A DNA stretch of 64,000 nucleotides from Carallia brachiata. Taxonomy: Eukaryota > Streptophyta > Magnoliopsida > Malpighiales > Rhizophoraceae. The translations under genes were made by a program, and so were the position numbers. Positions 28,512 to 41,063 of this stretch are shown here, one piece after another (position 1 is the stretch's first letter; the number at the start of each line of letters is the position of its first letter). The DNA lies in assembly GCA_021464245.1 (NCBI GenBank), contig JADCRB010000043.1, positions 2,093,735 through 2,157,734 of the forward strand, given 5' to 3'. The notes beneath the pieces were generated by a model. That model did not search any database, was not told where the DNA came from, and was given only the letters and a program-made list of their open reading frames with translations.

Positions 28512-28690
28512 CACTTATCTAAATAATTTATTTTTTTACATTATTTTTTTCATAAATTACTATTTAACTTCTTTTCTTTATATTTTATCTACTTATCTAA
28601 ATAATTTATTTTTTTACAACTTTTTTCTCACAAATTACTATTTAACTTTCTTTCTTTACATTTTTTTATTTATCTAAAAATTTATTTTTT
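28512..28690. repeat. AT-rich tandem repeat, about 79-bp unit
   Basis: Just over two copies of a unit starting CTTATCTAAATAATTTATTT and containing CAAATTACTATTTAACTT. The hydrophobic open frame across it (28339-28677) is a by-product of the repeat and not a gene. Confidence 0.75.
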
Positions 28691-28802
28691 ATATCATTTT
28701 TTTTTCTTATAGTTTTCTTTTTCATATCTTTCCTTTCCATTCAAGACACTATAAATGTTTTTCCTTTTTTGCAATTTTTTTTTCAATGTTCCTGTGAACG
28801 GT

Positions 28803-28988
28803 ATGGTATGATAACACTATTTTGTCAAAATTCCGTAAAGGGGAGGGACGCGAAAGCTTTCTTTTTTTGTTTTTTGAAAACTTATTTTTGAATAGTATAC
28901 AAAAATAATATTATTTTATTAAAATCTAATATGGGTACTAACGTACAAATTTCTCATAAAAATAATGTTACTTTAAGTATAATAACCT
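28803..28988 (+). repeat. left direct repeat flanking the viral cluster
   Basis: Starts ATGGTATGATAACACTATTT, includes a purine block AAAGGGGAGGGACGC, and ends in AATAACCT. It matches 36492-36673 in the same orientation with scattered differences. Confidence 0.85.
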
Positions 28989-29049
28989 GAAATAGTAGAG
29001 TATAATAGACACTGTATGCAAATAGCAAAAATAGAATAAGAATTACATA

Positions 29050-29370
29050 ACTGAAATATACCCAAAAAGCTAAAAAGAATATTTATCAAATAGAAAAATT
29101 AGATAATTAGAGACATGAATAAATAATCGATACGTATGAAAAAACTTTACATGTTGACCCTACTGTTCAAGAAATAACTTTAATAGATGAATCTATTATT
29201 GATGAATACAAAGAATCTTATCAGTTTATACATATTGGATTGGCACAGATCGCCTTGAAACCTTTGTATAGACTGGGAATAGATACACCAATATTGATGT
29301 GCCTGCGAGACGCTAGACTTCTGGATTTCCAACAATCTCTATATGTCGTATTTGAATCAAATCTGACAGG
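29050..29370 (+). pseudogene. endogenous caulimovirid: movement-protein region fragment
   Basis: A translated stretch downstream of the left direct repeat resembles the conserved start of the 30K-type movement domain at the N-terminal part of caulimovirid polyproteins. It carries stop codons near its 5' end. The similarity is cut off at about 29370, where an inverted leader segment has been joined. It cannot encode a complete domain. Confidence 0.55.
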
Positions 29371-29545
29371 AAAACTGTTCTATTTTTTGAGATGAAAAGC
29401 AAGATATCCAAATATTCAAACTTTATTCAGAAGAGGAGAAAAATTTTTTACAAAGCATAAGCAAGAAAGTTTGGAGTGTTTAAGAGGATTACAAATGATG
29501 GTAGTGATAAAGTGGTTGTGTGAGAGAGTGGGTTGTGTTCGACAT
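29371..29545 (-). repeat. inverted viral leader segment, copy 1
   Basis: Nearly the same sequence, in the same orientation, is found at 31245-31422, where it lies between the viral promoter and the primer-binding site on the minus strand. Here it interrupts plus-strand viral coding sequence. Shared landmarks are GGAAAACTGTTC and GGTTGTGTGAGAGAGTGGGT. Confidence 0.8.
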
Positions 29546-30660
29546 TGAATGTGGACATATAAATGTTCTCACTACTAATCAAACTAGTTTAATGCTTGAA
29601 ATAATAGATAGAATTTCAGACCCTGAAATTAAAAAGGAATATTTAACTAAATTAAAGAGTGAAATAACAGAACCTAAAAAAGAATGGGAACCCTACTCCC
29701 TAAGACAAATATGGAACGAAGGAATAAAACAACAACAATCTCATAAATCTCAAATAACCTTAGAAGAATTAAAAGAAGAAGTAAGGCAGAATAAAAGAGA
29801 AATAGATATTTTGAAAGTGATATAAAAGAATTAAAAACATTATTAGTTAATAATGATAAAGGAAAAGAAAAGGAATCAAATTACTTAAATATAATAAATA
29901 AAATAGAATATCAAAAGTGGTATGTAAAAATTAAATTAGTAGTAAATAATGAATATACTAAAGAATTAATAGCATTAGTTGATTTAGGAGCAGATTTAAA
30001 TTGTATACAAGAAGGAATAATCCCAACACAATGTTATAAAAAAATAACATTAATACTTAGAGGTGCTAATAACAATCAAATGAATATTTCTTATAAATTA
30101 TCTAATGCCCATATATGTAATGATGGAATATATTTTAAAAATGTATTTATATTAATTAAAGATTTAAGACAAGTTATAATATTGGGAACTCCTTTCTTAA
30201 CTCAAATATACCCCTTTTTTGCAACACCAAAAGGAATAATTATCACAATACTAGATAAAGAAATATGTTTTGAATTTTTAAATACCTCTGCAATCAAAGA
30301 AATAGATACTCTAAAGGCAGATACTATATATAGTAAAAAAGAAATTATTTTAATACAAAAACAAAAACAAATAAAATATTTAAACCAAGAAATACAATAT
30401 AAACAAATAAGTGAACAATTAAATAGTCTTGAAGTTCAACAACGGATAAAAGAAATAACTAACGAATTTGAAAAAGAAGTATGTTCTACAATATCTAATA
30501 CTTTTTGGCACCAGAAGAGGCATACGTTACTTTACCTTATATTGCTAATTTCACGAATAAAAAAATACCAACTAAAACTCGTCCAATTCAAATGAATGCT
30601 GAATTGTTGGAATATTGCAAAAAAGAAATTCAAGAATTACTGGTATCGGGACCACCTTTT
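29546..30660 (+). pseudogene. endogenous caulimovirid: coat/aspartic-protease region
   Basis: A Lys/Glu-rich stretch (29546-29825, with a coiled-coil look) is followed after a stop by the retroviral-type protease region. The expected D-S/T-G-A active site reads DLGAD, so the key hydroxyl residue is missing. The frame is open from 30080 to 30595, through the GTPFLTQIYPF part of the protease fold, then shifts before the linker to the reverse transcriptase. The viral sequence breaks off near 30660. It is not functional. Confidence 0.75.
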
Positions 30661-31244
30661 TTGCTACCTGTGTACTTTCACGGCTGACCAACGGAAACTT
30701 CTGGCTGACCAACGCTACCAGCGTTCTTCTTCACACAGTACTTTACTTTATACCTTAATTATCTCTTTATTTTAGTTATTAACTTAGTATATAGATAACC
30801 AAACCAGAGGTATATTCTTTCAAGCACTCAAGATCACTTTCATGCTTCTTAATATCTTTCTTTTTTTTTACTAAATTAATTAAGTAGGCAATATTCTTGG
30901 AACGGGCTTTGGTTATTATCATCTTATAGACTTTATTTTTGTCTTTCAATCGTTGTTCACATATTCTAGTAACTTTGATAGCATCTCTAATGGATTCCTT
31001 TAGAGGTTTTATAAGTGCTCATGATTTTCAAAATTCACAGTCCAAACAAAATGAAATGTTTGTGACTCAGTATCAAAATGACCAATCCTTATGACTTTCA
31101 TCCTATTCAGTAGCCAAGACATAGGCTCTGATACCATACAGTGCGCATGCTGATGATTCCATGGACATGACTTGTATTTTTCTAAATTTATATGCTGGGG
31201 AGGATGTGAATGTTTACTTATGAGAAGATTTACCTCAGATATCC
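30661..31244 (-). pseudogene. endogenous caulimovirid: inverted 5' leader and start of ORF1
   Basis: Read on the minus strand, the segment goes from leader sequence through the primer-binding site (31136-31124) into coding-like sequence that remains open to about 31012. A frame break follows, then a Lys-rich stretch continuing to about 30790. This is the reverse orientation to the flanking protease fragment, so an inversion or a second integrated copy is required. Confidence 0.6.
31124..31136 (-). promoter_or_regulatory. tRNA-Met primer-binding site of the viral element
   Basis: The minus strand reads TGGTATCAGAGCC, the sequence complementary to the 3' end of initiator tRNA-Met that primes reverse transcription in plant pararetroviruses and many LTR retrotransposons. 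Its place downstream of a TATA box and upstream of ORF1 fits a caulimovirid. Confidence 0.8.
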
Positions 31245-31422
31245 AGGAAAACTGTTCCATTTTTGAGATGAAAAACAAGATATTCAAATATCCAAACTTT
31301 AATTCAGAAGAGGGGAAAAGATTTTTACAAAGCATAGGCAAGGAAGTTAGGAGTGTTTAAGAGGATTACAAATGATGGTAGTGATAGAGTGGTTGTGTGA
31401 GAGAGTGGGTTGTGTTCGATGC
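31245..31422 (-). repeat. inverted viral leader segment, copy 2
   Basis: This is the second occurrence of the segment at 29371-29545, here in its expected place between the viral promoter (31446-31529) and the primer-binding site (31124-31136) on the minus strand. Confidence 0.8.
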
Positions 31423-31445
31423 CCATGCTGATATCCTGAGGGTTC

Positions 31446-31529
31446 TATTTATAAGACAAAACGTAAATTATGCATATGTTATTACTTACATATCCTTATG
31501 CATTATTGAGGATGACGTAATGAATGACG
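31446..31529 (-). promoter_or_regulatory. viral pregenomic promoter with as-1-like element
   Basis: On the minus strand a TATA box (TATAAATA, 31453-31446) lies 60 bp downstream of a paired TGACG element (plus strand TGACG-TAATGAA-TGACG, 31513-31529). The 7-base gap equals that in the as-1 element of the CaMV 35S promoter. Further upstream on the minus strand (31640-31715) GGATAAG occurs several times, resembling GATA boxes. It sits between the second-ORF end and the leader, the correct location for a pregenomic RNA promoter. Activity is not known. Confidence 0.65.
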
Positions 31530-31719
31530 TTTACATTTTACAGCTATTTTACATTATCATTATAGGTGTTTATCTTTTGCTAGTGACGACTTTATCTGTT
31601 GATGGTGACACTATATTGGCAGGCAGGTTTTTATAAATGGCGATCTTATCCTTTGTATTCTTTATTGTGCTTATCCTGATGCTTATCCTGATGACTCACA
31701 TTTCTTATCCTTGAGGATA

Positions 31720-32205
31720 TCTGGTGCGGTAGAGTTCTGCTATCAGATCACCATAATCTGGATATTCTTTATTATTCAATCTTGTGTTGTCATCTTCATT
31801 TTTTTGAGATAATTCTAACAGCGCATCCAACAGTTTTTTCCTGTATTCTTCCTTTGATGATGCCGAGGAGAGACTATCCTCATAATTTTTCTTGTTATTC
31901 TGAAAGGGAGATATGAAGTGTTCTGAAGATCCCACAACTGATTGTTTTACCAACCATTGTGAAATTGCATTGGGACATCCTTTATTGATTGGGAGTTTCT
32001 TCCACCATTTAACTTGAACTATTCTTAACAAAGAAGGAGATGAGGGGGTCCATATTCATTTTTTATTACAAAATTCTATTTCATAATCCAGGAAATATCC
32101 ATTATCATGGTAAAATACCAGGTATAACTTAGGGGAGGCGTATGGACTGAGTTTAAAAAGAGTTTGTATCCTTCTTGTGCCTTTTGAGAAACTTTACCAC
32201 CAAAA
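31720..32205 (-). pseudogene. endogenous caulimovirid: 3' end of second ORF, inverted
   Basis: An inverted copy of about 36020-36488. The minus-strand frame at 32031-31705 is open and ends in RTRYPQG and a stop, a C-terminus missing from the plus-strand copy, which is cut off at 36491. The function of the second ORF is unknown to me. Confidence 0.8.
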
Positions 32206-32840
32206 GCATTAATAAAATCTCCAGAAGGACAAACTTTATTAGTAGAAGTGAATTCAGAAAGATCATTTGTAGAAATTTCTAAAATGATTGAATGGGATAA
32301 AATTACATTTTTAGAAAAATGGATATTACCAAATGTTCAAATACCTAGATCAATACAACCAAGAACTAATCCTGCACAAATAATACAAGATGAACATGGT
32401 AACGTTGAAATAATATTTCTTTTGAGAAGAATAGAACAATTAAGAATATCTTCATCAAGAAAATCAACAAGTGATATACCTTATCCTACAAGATCTACTA
32501 TAAATATACTAATAAACCAAACTAGAACTACTGATTCTATAAATAATTCATTAGCTGGAGTAGATTTTCATAAAAATATACCTTACCTCATATATCATCC
32601 GTTAATTGATAAAAGAGAATCTTCAGGTCCGTCTTCTCCTACACTAAGTGATATGCATAGTCAGTTACATTAAAATATTAAAAATATTAAAATGACATTT
32701 GTAATAAATAAAAAGGGTTTACAAGAAGAATTTTACTGAAAAAAGAATAATATCAAAGGAATTTATTTTTTTAATAATACGACACAAATAGAAAAACAAG
32801 AACTGCAAGAATAATACCATAAAGATTTAGAAAAATATGA
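32206..32840 (+). pseudogene. endogenous caulimovirid: movement/coat linker region
   Basis: Open for 141 codons from 32248 to 32673 (starts MNSERSFVEISKMIEWDK), then interrupted by stops. I place it between the movement domain and the coat region because the sequence just after it (about 32800) resembles the one at 33747. It is flanked on both sides by second-ORF pieces, which is not a natural viral order. Confidence 0.55.
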
Positions 32841-32844
32841 ACAT

Positions 32845-33175
32845 AATACCATGATGAACCAATAGCTGATCTTCTTCTTAAAATATTTTCAGAAAACTTT
32901 GCATATCTTCCCACAAACTTTAGAAAGGATAGAGAGTTCTATGAATACATTTTGGTGGATACTAATTTTACAGATATTGAGCACACTAAGGATGAATCAA
33001 AGTAGATTATGTTCTCCAAGCTGAATATCAGAAAAGTCATGAGTTTGAATGAATGGTGAAAATTAGTACAAGCAGCTACTCCAGATATCGCAACATCAAC
33101 ATTAGAAGCCGCCCTAGCCCTCAAAAGGATACCCATCATGTATAGATGTGTAAAATTGTCATGAGAATATGATCC
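32845..33175 (+). pseudogene. endogenous caulimovirid: second-ORF middle fragment
   Basis: Collinear with 35550-35880 and disrupted by at least three in-frame stops (for example TAG near 33003 and TGA near 33057). It joins at about 33176 to an inverted segment. Confidence 0.8.
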
Positions 33176-33746
33176 ACCTGTCAGCTATTGGTTCATCCTG
33201 GTATTCATGTTCAAGAAGGTATATTCTTTCAGTACGTTTATGGTAAAAGTCTAGTTCAGGGGTATTTGGTATGTGAGGTCTGGAAGCTATAGTGGTTGGA
33301 GAAGAAGGAGGTCTTAATTGTAGAATATCCTTATAATTGGCAGAAGGAGATGTAGGGCTTTTTGAAGAAGAGGGAAGAGTTCCAAGAATAGAAAATCTGT
33401 TCGTATTCATATTTGTATTCGACGCATGAGGCCTTAAACTAATATTCAACGTCTGATTATTCGACAGACTCTTAAAGAACTCTCGAGTAACTTTTTCTTT
33501 ACTTATGGTTCTTTAGAAATTCTCTAGATAGAAAATCAGGTAAAGAATTAGATTCTCCATTGATATATTCTATATCAAAATCAAAGTTTGAAACCAATGC
33601 TTGCCATCTGGCAAACACTTGTTTTGAAACCAGATTTTTGACATCCTTTTCAAGTATGAATTTGTCGATTTACAATCTATTCTTAATAAAAAATTTTTAT
33701 TAAAAATATCATCTTGAAATGCCATGATGCATGAAACAATGGCTAG
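33176..33746 (-). pseudogene. endogenous caulimovirid: RNase H end and second-ORF start, inverted
   Basis: The reverse complement of about 34956-35575. On the minus strand it carries the end of the RNase H domain and then the start of the second ORF (open frame 33449-33159). The ATG that opens the second ORF in the plus copy is ATA here. With 34956-35575 it forms inverted arms of about 570-620 bp separated by 1.2 kb. Confidence 0.8.
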
Positions 33747-35254
33747 AACAATATTATAAAGATTTTAAAAAATATGAACAGAATATACCTTTCTTTGAAT
33801 GGTATGATATACATCAATACGCATATAATCATTTAAGTATACAAGTACTTAAAACAAGCCTTTATGAATGGGAAACTACTGCACATAAAAAAATAAAATC
33901 TAAATACCAATTAAAGCTCGTCCAATTCAAATAAATGTTGAATTGTTGGAATATTGCCAAAAAAAAAAAAAATCAAGAATTACAGGATAAAGGCTTAATA
34001 AGACCAAGTAAATCTCCCTGGTCTTGTTATGCTTTTTATGTAAATAATCAAGCAGAAATTAAACAAGAAGCTCTTAAATTAGTAATAAATTATAAACCAT
34101 TGAATAAAATTTTAGAATAGATAAGATACCCTGTACCTAATAAAAGAGACTTAATTAAAAGGTTAAGTAGTGCAGTTATATTTTCAAATTTTGATATGAA
34201 ATCAGGATATTGGCAGATACAAATCGAAGAAAAGGATAAATATAAAACAGCTTTTGCTGTACCCTTTGGTCATTATGAACAGAATGTTATGCCTTTTGGA
34301 TTAAAAAATGCACTATCAGAATTTCAGAATATAATAAATGATATATTTAACCCATAAACTAAATTTACAATAGTATATATAGATGATGTGTTAGTATTTT
34401 CAAAATCTCTAACAGAACACTATACACTTTTAAGAAAGTTTTAAATATAGTAAAACAGAATGGTTTAGTAATTTCAGTAAAAAAGATGAAACTATTTGAA
34501 TTACATACAAGATTTTTAGGATATAATATTCATGAAAGAAGTATAACACCAATATGTAGATCAATAGAGTTTGCAAATAAATTTCCTAATGAAATAAAAG
34601 ATAAAAAACATTTACAAAAATTTTTAAGATGTTTAAATTATGTTTCAGACTTCATTCAAAATATAAGAACTATATGTGCCCCTTTATATAAAAGATTAAA
34701 AAAGAATCCTCCAGAACGGAATGAAGAAATGACACAGACTGTTATAAAAATAAAATCTTTAGTTAAAAATTTATCATGTTTAGGAATACCTGATAAACAT
34801 GCATTTTTAATAATAGAAACAGATACTTTTGATGAAGGATATGATGGAACATTAAAACAAAAGAAAAATGAGAATAATAAAGAAGTCATAGTCATATACC
34901 ACTCAGGAATATGGAATGAGACTCAACAAAAATAGTCTCTTGTTAAAAAAGAAACTCTAGCCATTATTTCATGCATCATGGCATTTCAAGATGATATTTT
35001 TAATAAAAGTTTTTATTAAGAATAGATCATAGCATTTCAAGATGATGTTTTAATAAAAGTTTTTATTAAGAATATATTGTAAATCGGCAAAATTCATACT
35101 TGAAAAGGATGTCAAAAATCTGATTTCAAAACAAGTGTTTGCTAGATGGCAAGTATTGGTTTCAAACTTTGATTTTGATATAGAATATATTAATGGAGAA
35201 TCTAATTCTTTGCCTAATTTTTTATTTAGAGAATTTCTGAAGAACCATGAGTAA
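33747..35254 (+). pseudogene. endogenous caulimovirid: coat remnant, reverse transcriptase and RNase H
   Basis: A short coat-like stretch (33747-33900) runs straight into the linker and the reverse transcriptase. RT motifs visible are FDMKSGYWQI, PFGLKNA and the catalytic YIDDVLVFS near 34375-34400. The RNase H part includes an open 149-codon frame at 34486-34935. Stops lie near 34118, 34357 and 34933, with further breaks after a 50-bp duplication around 34980-35090. The frame closes with TAA at 35252. It is dead as it stands. Confidence 0.85.
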
Positions 35255-36491
35255 AGAAAAAGTTACTCGAAAGTTCTTTAAGAGTCTGTCGAATAATCAG
35301 ATGTCGAATATTAGTTTAAGGCCTCATGCGTCGAATATAAATATAAATACGAATAGATTTTTTGTTTTTGGAACTCTTCCCTCTTCTTCAAAAAGCCCTA
35401 TATCTCCTTCTATCAATTATAAGGATATTCTACAATTAAAACCTCCTTCTTTTCCAAGCATTATAACTTCCAAACCTCACATACCGAATACCTCTGAACC
35501 AGACTTTTACCATAAAAGTACTGAAAGAATATGCCTTCTTGAACCTGAATACCAGGATGAACCAATAGCCGACCTTCTTCCTAAAATATTTCCAGAAAAC
35601 TTTGCATATCTTCCCACAAACCTCAGAAAAGATAGCAAGTTCTATGAATACATTTTGGTGGATACCAATTCTGCATATATTGAGCACACTAAGGATGAAT
35701 CAAAGCAGATTATGTTCTCCAAGCTGAATATCAGAAAAGTCATGAGTTTGAATGAATGGCGAAAATTAGTACAAGCAGCTACTCTTGATATCGCAACATC
35801 AACATCAGAAGCCGCCCTAGCCCTCAAAAGGATACCCATTATGTATAGATATGTAAAATTTTCAGGAGAATATGATGTGCCTGCATATAATTACTATGAC
35901 TACATGAATGCCTGGACCAATGTATTAATGGTTGGTAATTATCGATACTATTGGTTTCTACGACTGTTAATCGAAGGACCCCAAACATTCCCAGCCTGGT
36001 TTCATTCATGGTAGGAAAAATATGGACTTATGGAAGAAGCATTTTCTCAAAAGGCACAAGAAGGATACAAGCTCTTTTGAAACTCAGTCCACACGCCTCC
36101 CCTAAGTTATACCTGGTATTTTACCATGATAATGGATATTGCCTGAATTATGAAATGGAATTTTGCAATAAAAAATGAATATGGACCCCCTCATCCTCAT
36201 TATTTGTTAAGAATAGTTCAAGTTTAATGGTGGAAGAAACTCCCAATCAATAAAGGATGTCCCAATACAGTTTCACAATGGTTGGTCAAATAATCAGTTG
36301 TGGGATCTTCAGAACACTCCATATCTCCCTTTTAGATAACCAAGAAAAAATATCAGGATAGTCTTTCCTTGGCATCATCAAAGGTAGAATACAGGAAACA
36401 ACTGTTGGATGCGCTGTCAGAATTATCTCAAGAAGATGAAGATGACAACACAAGATTGAATAATAAAGAATATTCAAATTATAGTGATCTG
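35247..36491 (+). pseudogene. endogenous caulimovirid: second ORF, plus copy
   Basis: Starts at ATG 35247, overlapping the TAA of the RNase H frame as ATGAGTAA. It is open for 255 codons to 36014, where TGG has apparently become TAG, and similar sequence continues downstream. It stops matching the other copy at 36491, exactly where the right direct repeat begins, so its last few codons are lost. I assign no function. Confidence 0.8.
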
Positions 36492-36673
36492 ATGGTATGA
36501 TGACACTATTTTGTCAAAATTCTATAAAGGGGAGGGACGCAAAAGCTTTTTTTTTTTTTGCAAACTTTTTTTTCGAATAGTATACAAAAATAATATTATT
36601 TTATTAAAGTCTAATGTAGGTTCTAACGTACAAATTTATCATAAAAATAATGTTACTTTAAGTATAATAACCT
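36492..36673 (+). repeat. right direct repeat flanking the viral cluster
   Basis: Matches 28803-28988 in direct orientation, including AAAGGGGAGGGACGC and a poly(T) tract, ending AATAACCT. It abuts the truncated second ORF. Confidence 0.85.
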
Positions 36674-36870
36674 CTCTCTTCCCTTTTTTTTTTTTTATCA
36701 TGTGCAGTATTTTATATGATAAAAATAATATATTTTTAAAATAGTAAAATTTATTATAAATATAGTTAATCTTTAAGTTATACATTTAATAAATTTTTAT
36801 TTATAAATATATTAAATACATTTTCATAATACTTATTTATATTAGTTAGAAGTAAAAAAGATAATTAAAT

Positions 36871-37060
36871 AGGATGTTTAAAATAATTATTTTATTATTT
36901 AATTAGTAATTATTAGTATTTATTTAATTAAATACTATAATTACATTTTATTCATTAACAATAATAATTAATAACAGTAATTAATAATTAGTAACAATAA
37001 TTAATAATTAACATCAATAATAATATTAATAATCAGTAATAAATAAACTGAACAAATCCT
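36871..37060. mobile_element. small AT-rich MITE-like element
   Basis: The left end AGGATGTTTAAAATAATT and the right end in reverse complement AGGATTTGTTCAGTTTAT make a rough inverted repeat. The interior repeats AATAATTAATAA-type blocks like those in the MITE at 11132-11846. I find no sure target duplication. Confidence 0.35.
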
Positions 37061-37791
37061 CAGTTATAAGTTTTGTTGCTTTTACTTTAAAAAAAATCAA
37101 TTATAGCCACTGAAAAATTTTCGCCCCCTCATATTCTTTTTGTAAAGGAAAATTGTAAGTAGGCACGAAAAATAAGATATAGAAGAATAATACATTGCAG
37201 TCGATGGTTTTATTATGATAACAAATTACTTAAATTTTATAGTAAAATATAAAAATATTTTTTATTTATTATTTTATTATAAAAATTAATTAATTTATTA
37301 TAAAAATCAAATCACTTGTTCCAACGGATAGCTTCTCCGCATCTCATATTCTCCATCCATATAGTCGGATACTTCTGTAAATTCCAACGAGCCAGCGATG
37401 CTACACTAAAAATTCCTTCTAGTTGTGAAGCGTGCTGACTACCAACAGTACAATTTCCACTAGTGGCTTTCTTGTAGGACCCAACTACAGGTACGGAGAT
37501 TTTTCTCAGTACTTGTAGCGAAAGTTATAAAAAATTAATTTCTTTATTTTTTATTTTAAAAAATTAAAATTTATATTTAAATATATATTATTTTAAAATA
37601 TAAAATATAAATATTATATAAAATTTTTTATAAATTTTTTTATAAAATAATTTTTATTAAAATAATATAAAAATATTATTATTTTATTAAATATGTGTAC
37701 TTTCATACTCAAACATTGCATACGCCTAGCTTTTTCGTTTCTTGTAAGCGGCGGTTTCTGAGTTCTCCCATTTTGCCTAACACTTAAACAG

Positions 37792-37799
37792 TATAAATA
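37792..37799 (+). promoter_or_regulatory. TATA box of ADH-A
   Basis: TATAAATA in the context CAGTATAAATACCCAAAA lies 132 bases upstream of the ADH-A start. The same block recurs at 60340 before ADH-B. GGTTT motifs, the core of plant anaerobic response elements, lie nearby (for example GCGGTTT near 37751). Confidence 0.65.
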
Positions 37800-37931
37800 C
37801 CCAAAAGGGATGCCTTTCTTTTCCGCAACAAAAGCAAAGCAAATATTGAAGTGATCAAAGCAAATCATCGAAATCCATTCATCCATCCACCATCAACTTC
37901 TTAGTTCTCAATAGTATAGATAAAAGCAGCC

Positions 37932-40545
<2,614 letters not shown>

Positions 40546-40782
40546 TAGCGCCGTGGCGAGTTTGCGAAAGGAAAAAGACTTTGTGAAATATTGCTTGTGG
40601 GTTTGGCGAAATGGGAGAGCCTAAGATGCATTATTCGTATGGAGCATTAATAGTACTGTGAGGAGTTTGTGAAAAGATAAATGCTATGTCTGTGAAATAT
40701 TTGCTTGTGGGTGTGGCCTTACGGCTTATGAAAAGTTTGTATAGAAGTGTATTTTCTATCCTTTGGAAATAATAAGACATCC

Positions 40783-41046
40783 CAGGGGAACTGGCTCCAG
40801 CATGGGGCTGCTTGCAGAGGATGTTAAAAGCATGGCTTCTTGCTTCAATCATTTTTCTATTAGTCATGTTTGCAGGCAAGTAAACACTGTTGCATATGCA
40901 GTTGTAAAAAAAGCTTTGTCCACCTCTGGTATAGTTATATGGACGAGGTCCAATCTTTCTAATGTCGTTATCCCTATTGACAAAGATGTGCACAGAATTT
41001 AGATATTAATAAAGTCGGCATCTTTGTTCTCAAAAAAAAAAACAAA
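40783..41046 (+). mobile_element. 5'-truncated LINE insertion with RNase H tail and poly(A)
   Basis: The element holds a RNase H (RVT_3) C-terminal piece in frame 40763-41002, with SISHVCRQVNTVAYAVVKKA and a DKDVHRI ending. An untranslated tail and a run of A follow at about 41031-41046. It is flanked by GAAATAATAAGACATCC (40766-40782) and GAAATAATAACACATCC (41047-41063), which differ at one base. Copy B at about 63297-63317 has the empty site (AAAAAATAAAGACATCC). This is a standard target-primed retrotransposition event, dead on arrival, in the 3' flank of ADH-A. Confidence 0.85.
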
Positions 41047-41063
41047 GAAATAATAACACATCC

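Larger units (their letters stand above)
28115..37062. mobile_element. copy-A-only 9-kb block carrying an endogenous caulimovirid cluster
   Basis: Copy B runs from CAAAAACGTAAAATACC (about 59605) to TTGTAGCCACTAAAAAA (about 59668) with only about 60 bases between. In copy A the matching flanks are at about 28100 and 37090. The block consists of AT-rich outer sequence (28115-28802 and 36674-37062), a 180-bp direct repeat at each side (28803-28988 and 36492-36673), and rearranged viral DNA between them. The viral part has movement-protein, coat, aspartic protease, RT/RNase H and second-ORF regions in both orientations. There is no integrase, as expected for Caulimoviridae. A long reading frame that ends by overlapping a second ORF is compatible with Florendovirus or Petuvirus relatives; the genus is an inference. 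All parts are broken. Confidence 0.8.

Noticed and set aside
28339..28677. 112-codon hydrophobic open frame
   Set aside because: It is the translation of an AT-rich 79-bp tandem repeat.
31124..31136. Part of a tRNA gene
   Set aside because: Only the primer-binding complement is present; no cloverleaf can be drawn around it.
28803..36673. An LTR retrotransposon bounded by the direct repeats
   Set aside because: No integrase, the RT and second ORF are caulimovirid-like, and the interior is inverted in places; the repeats lack TG...CA ends.
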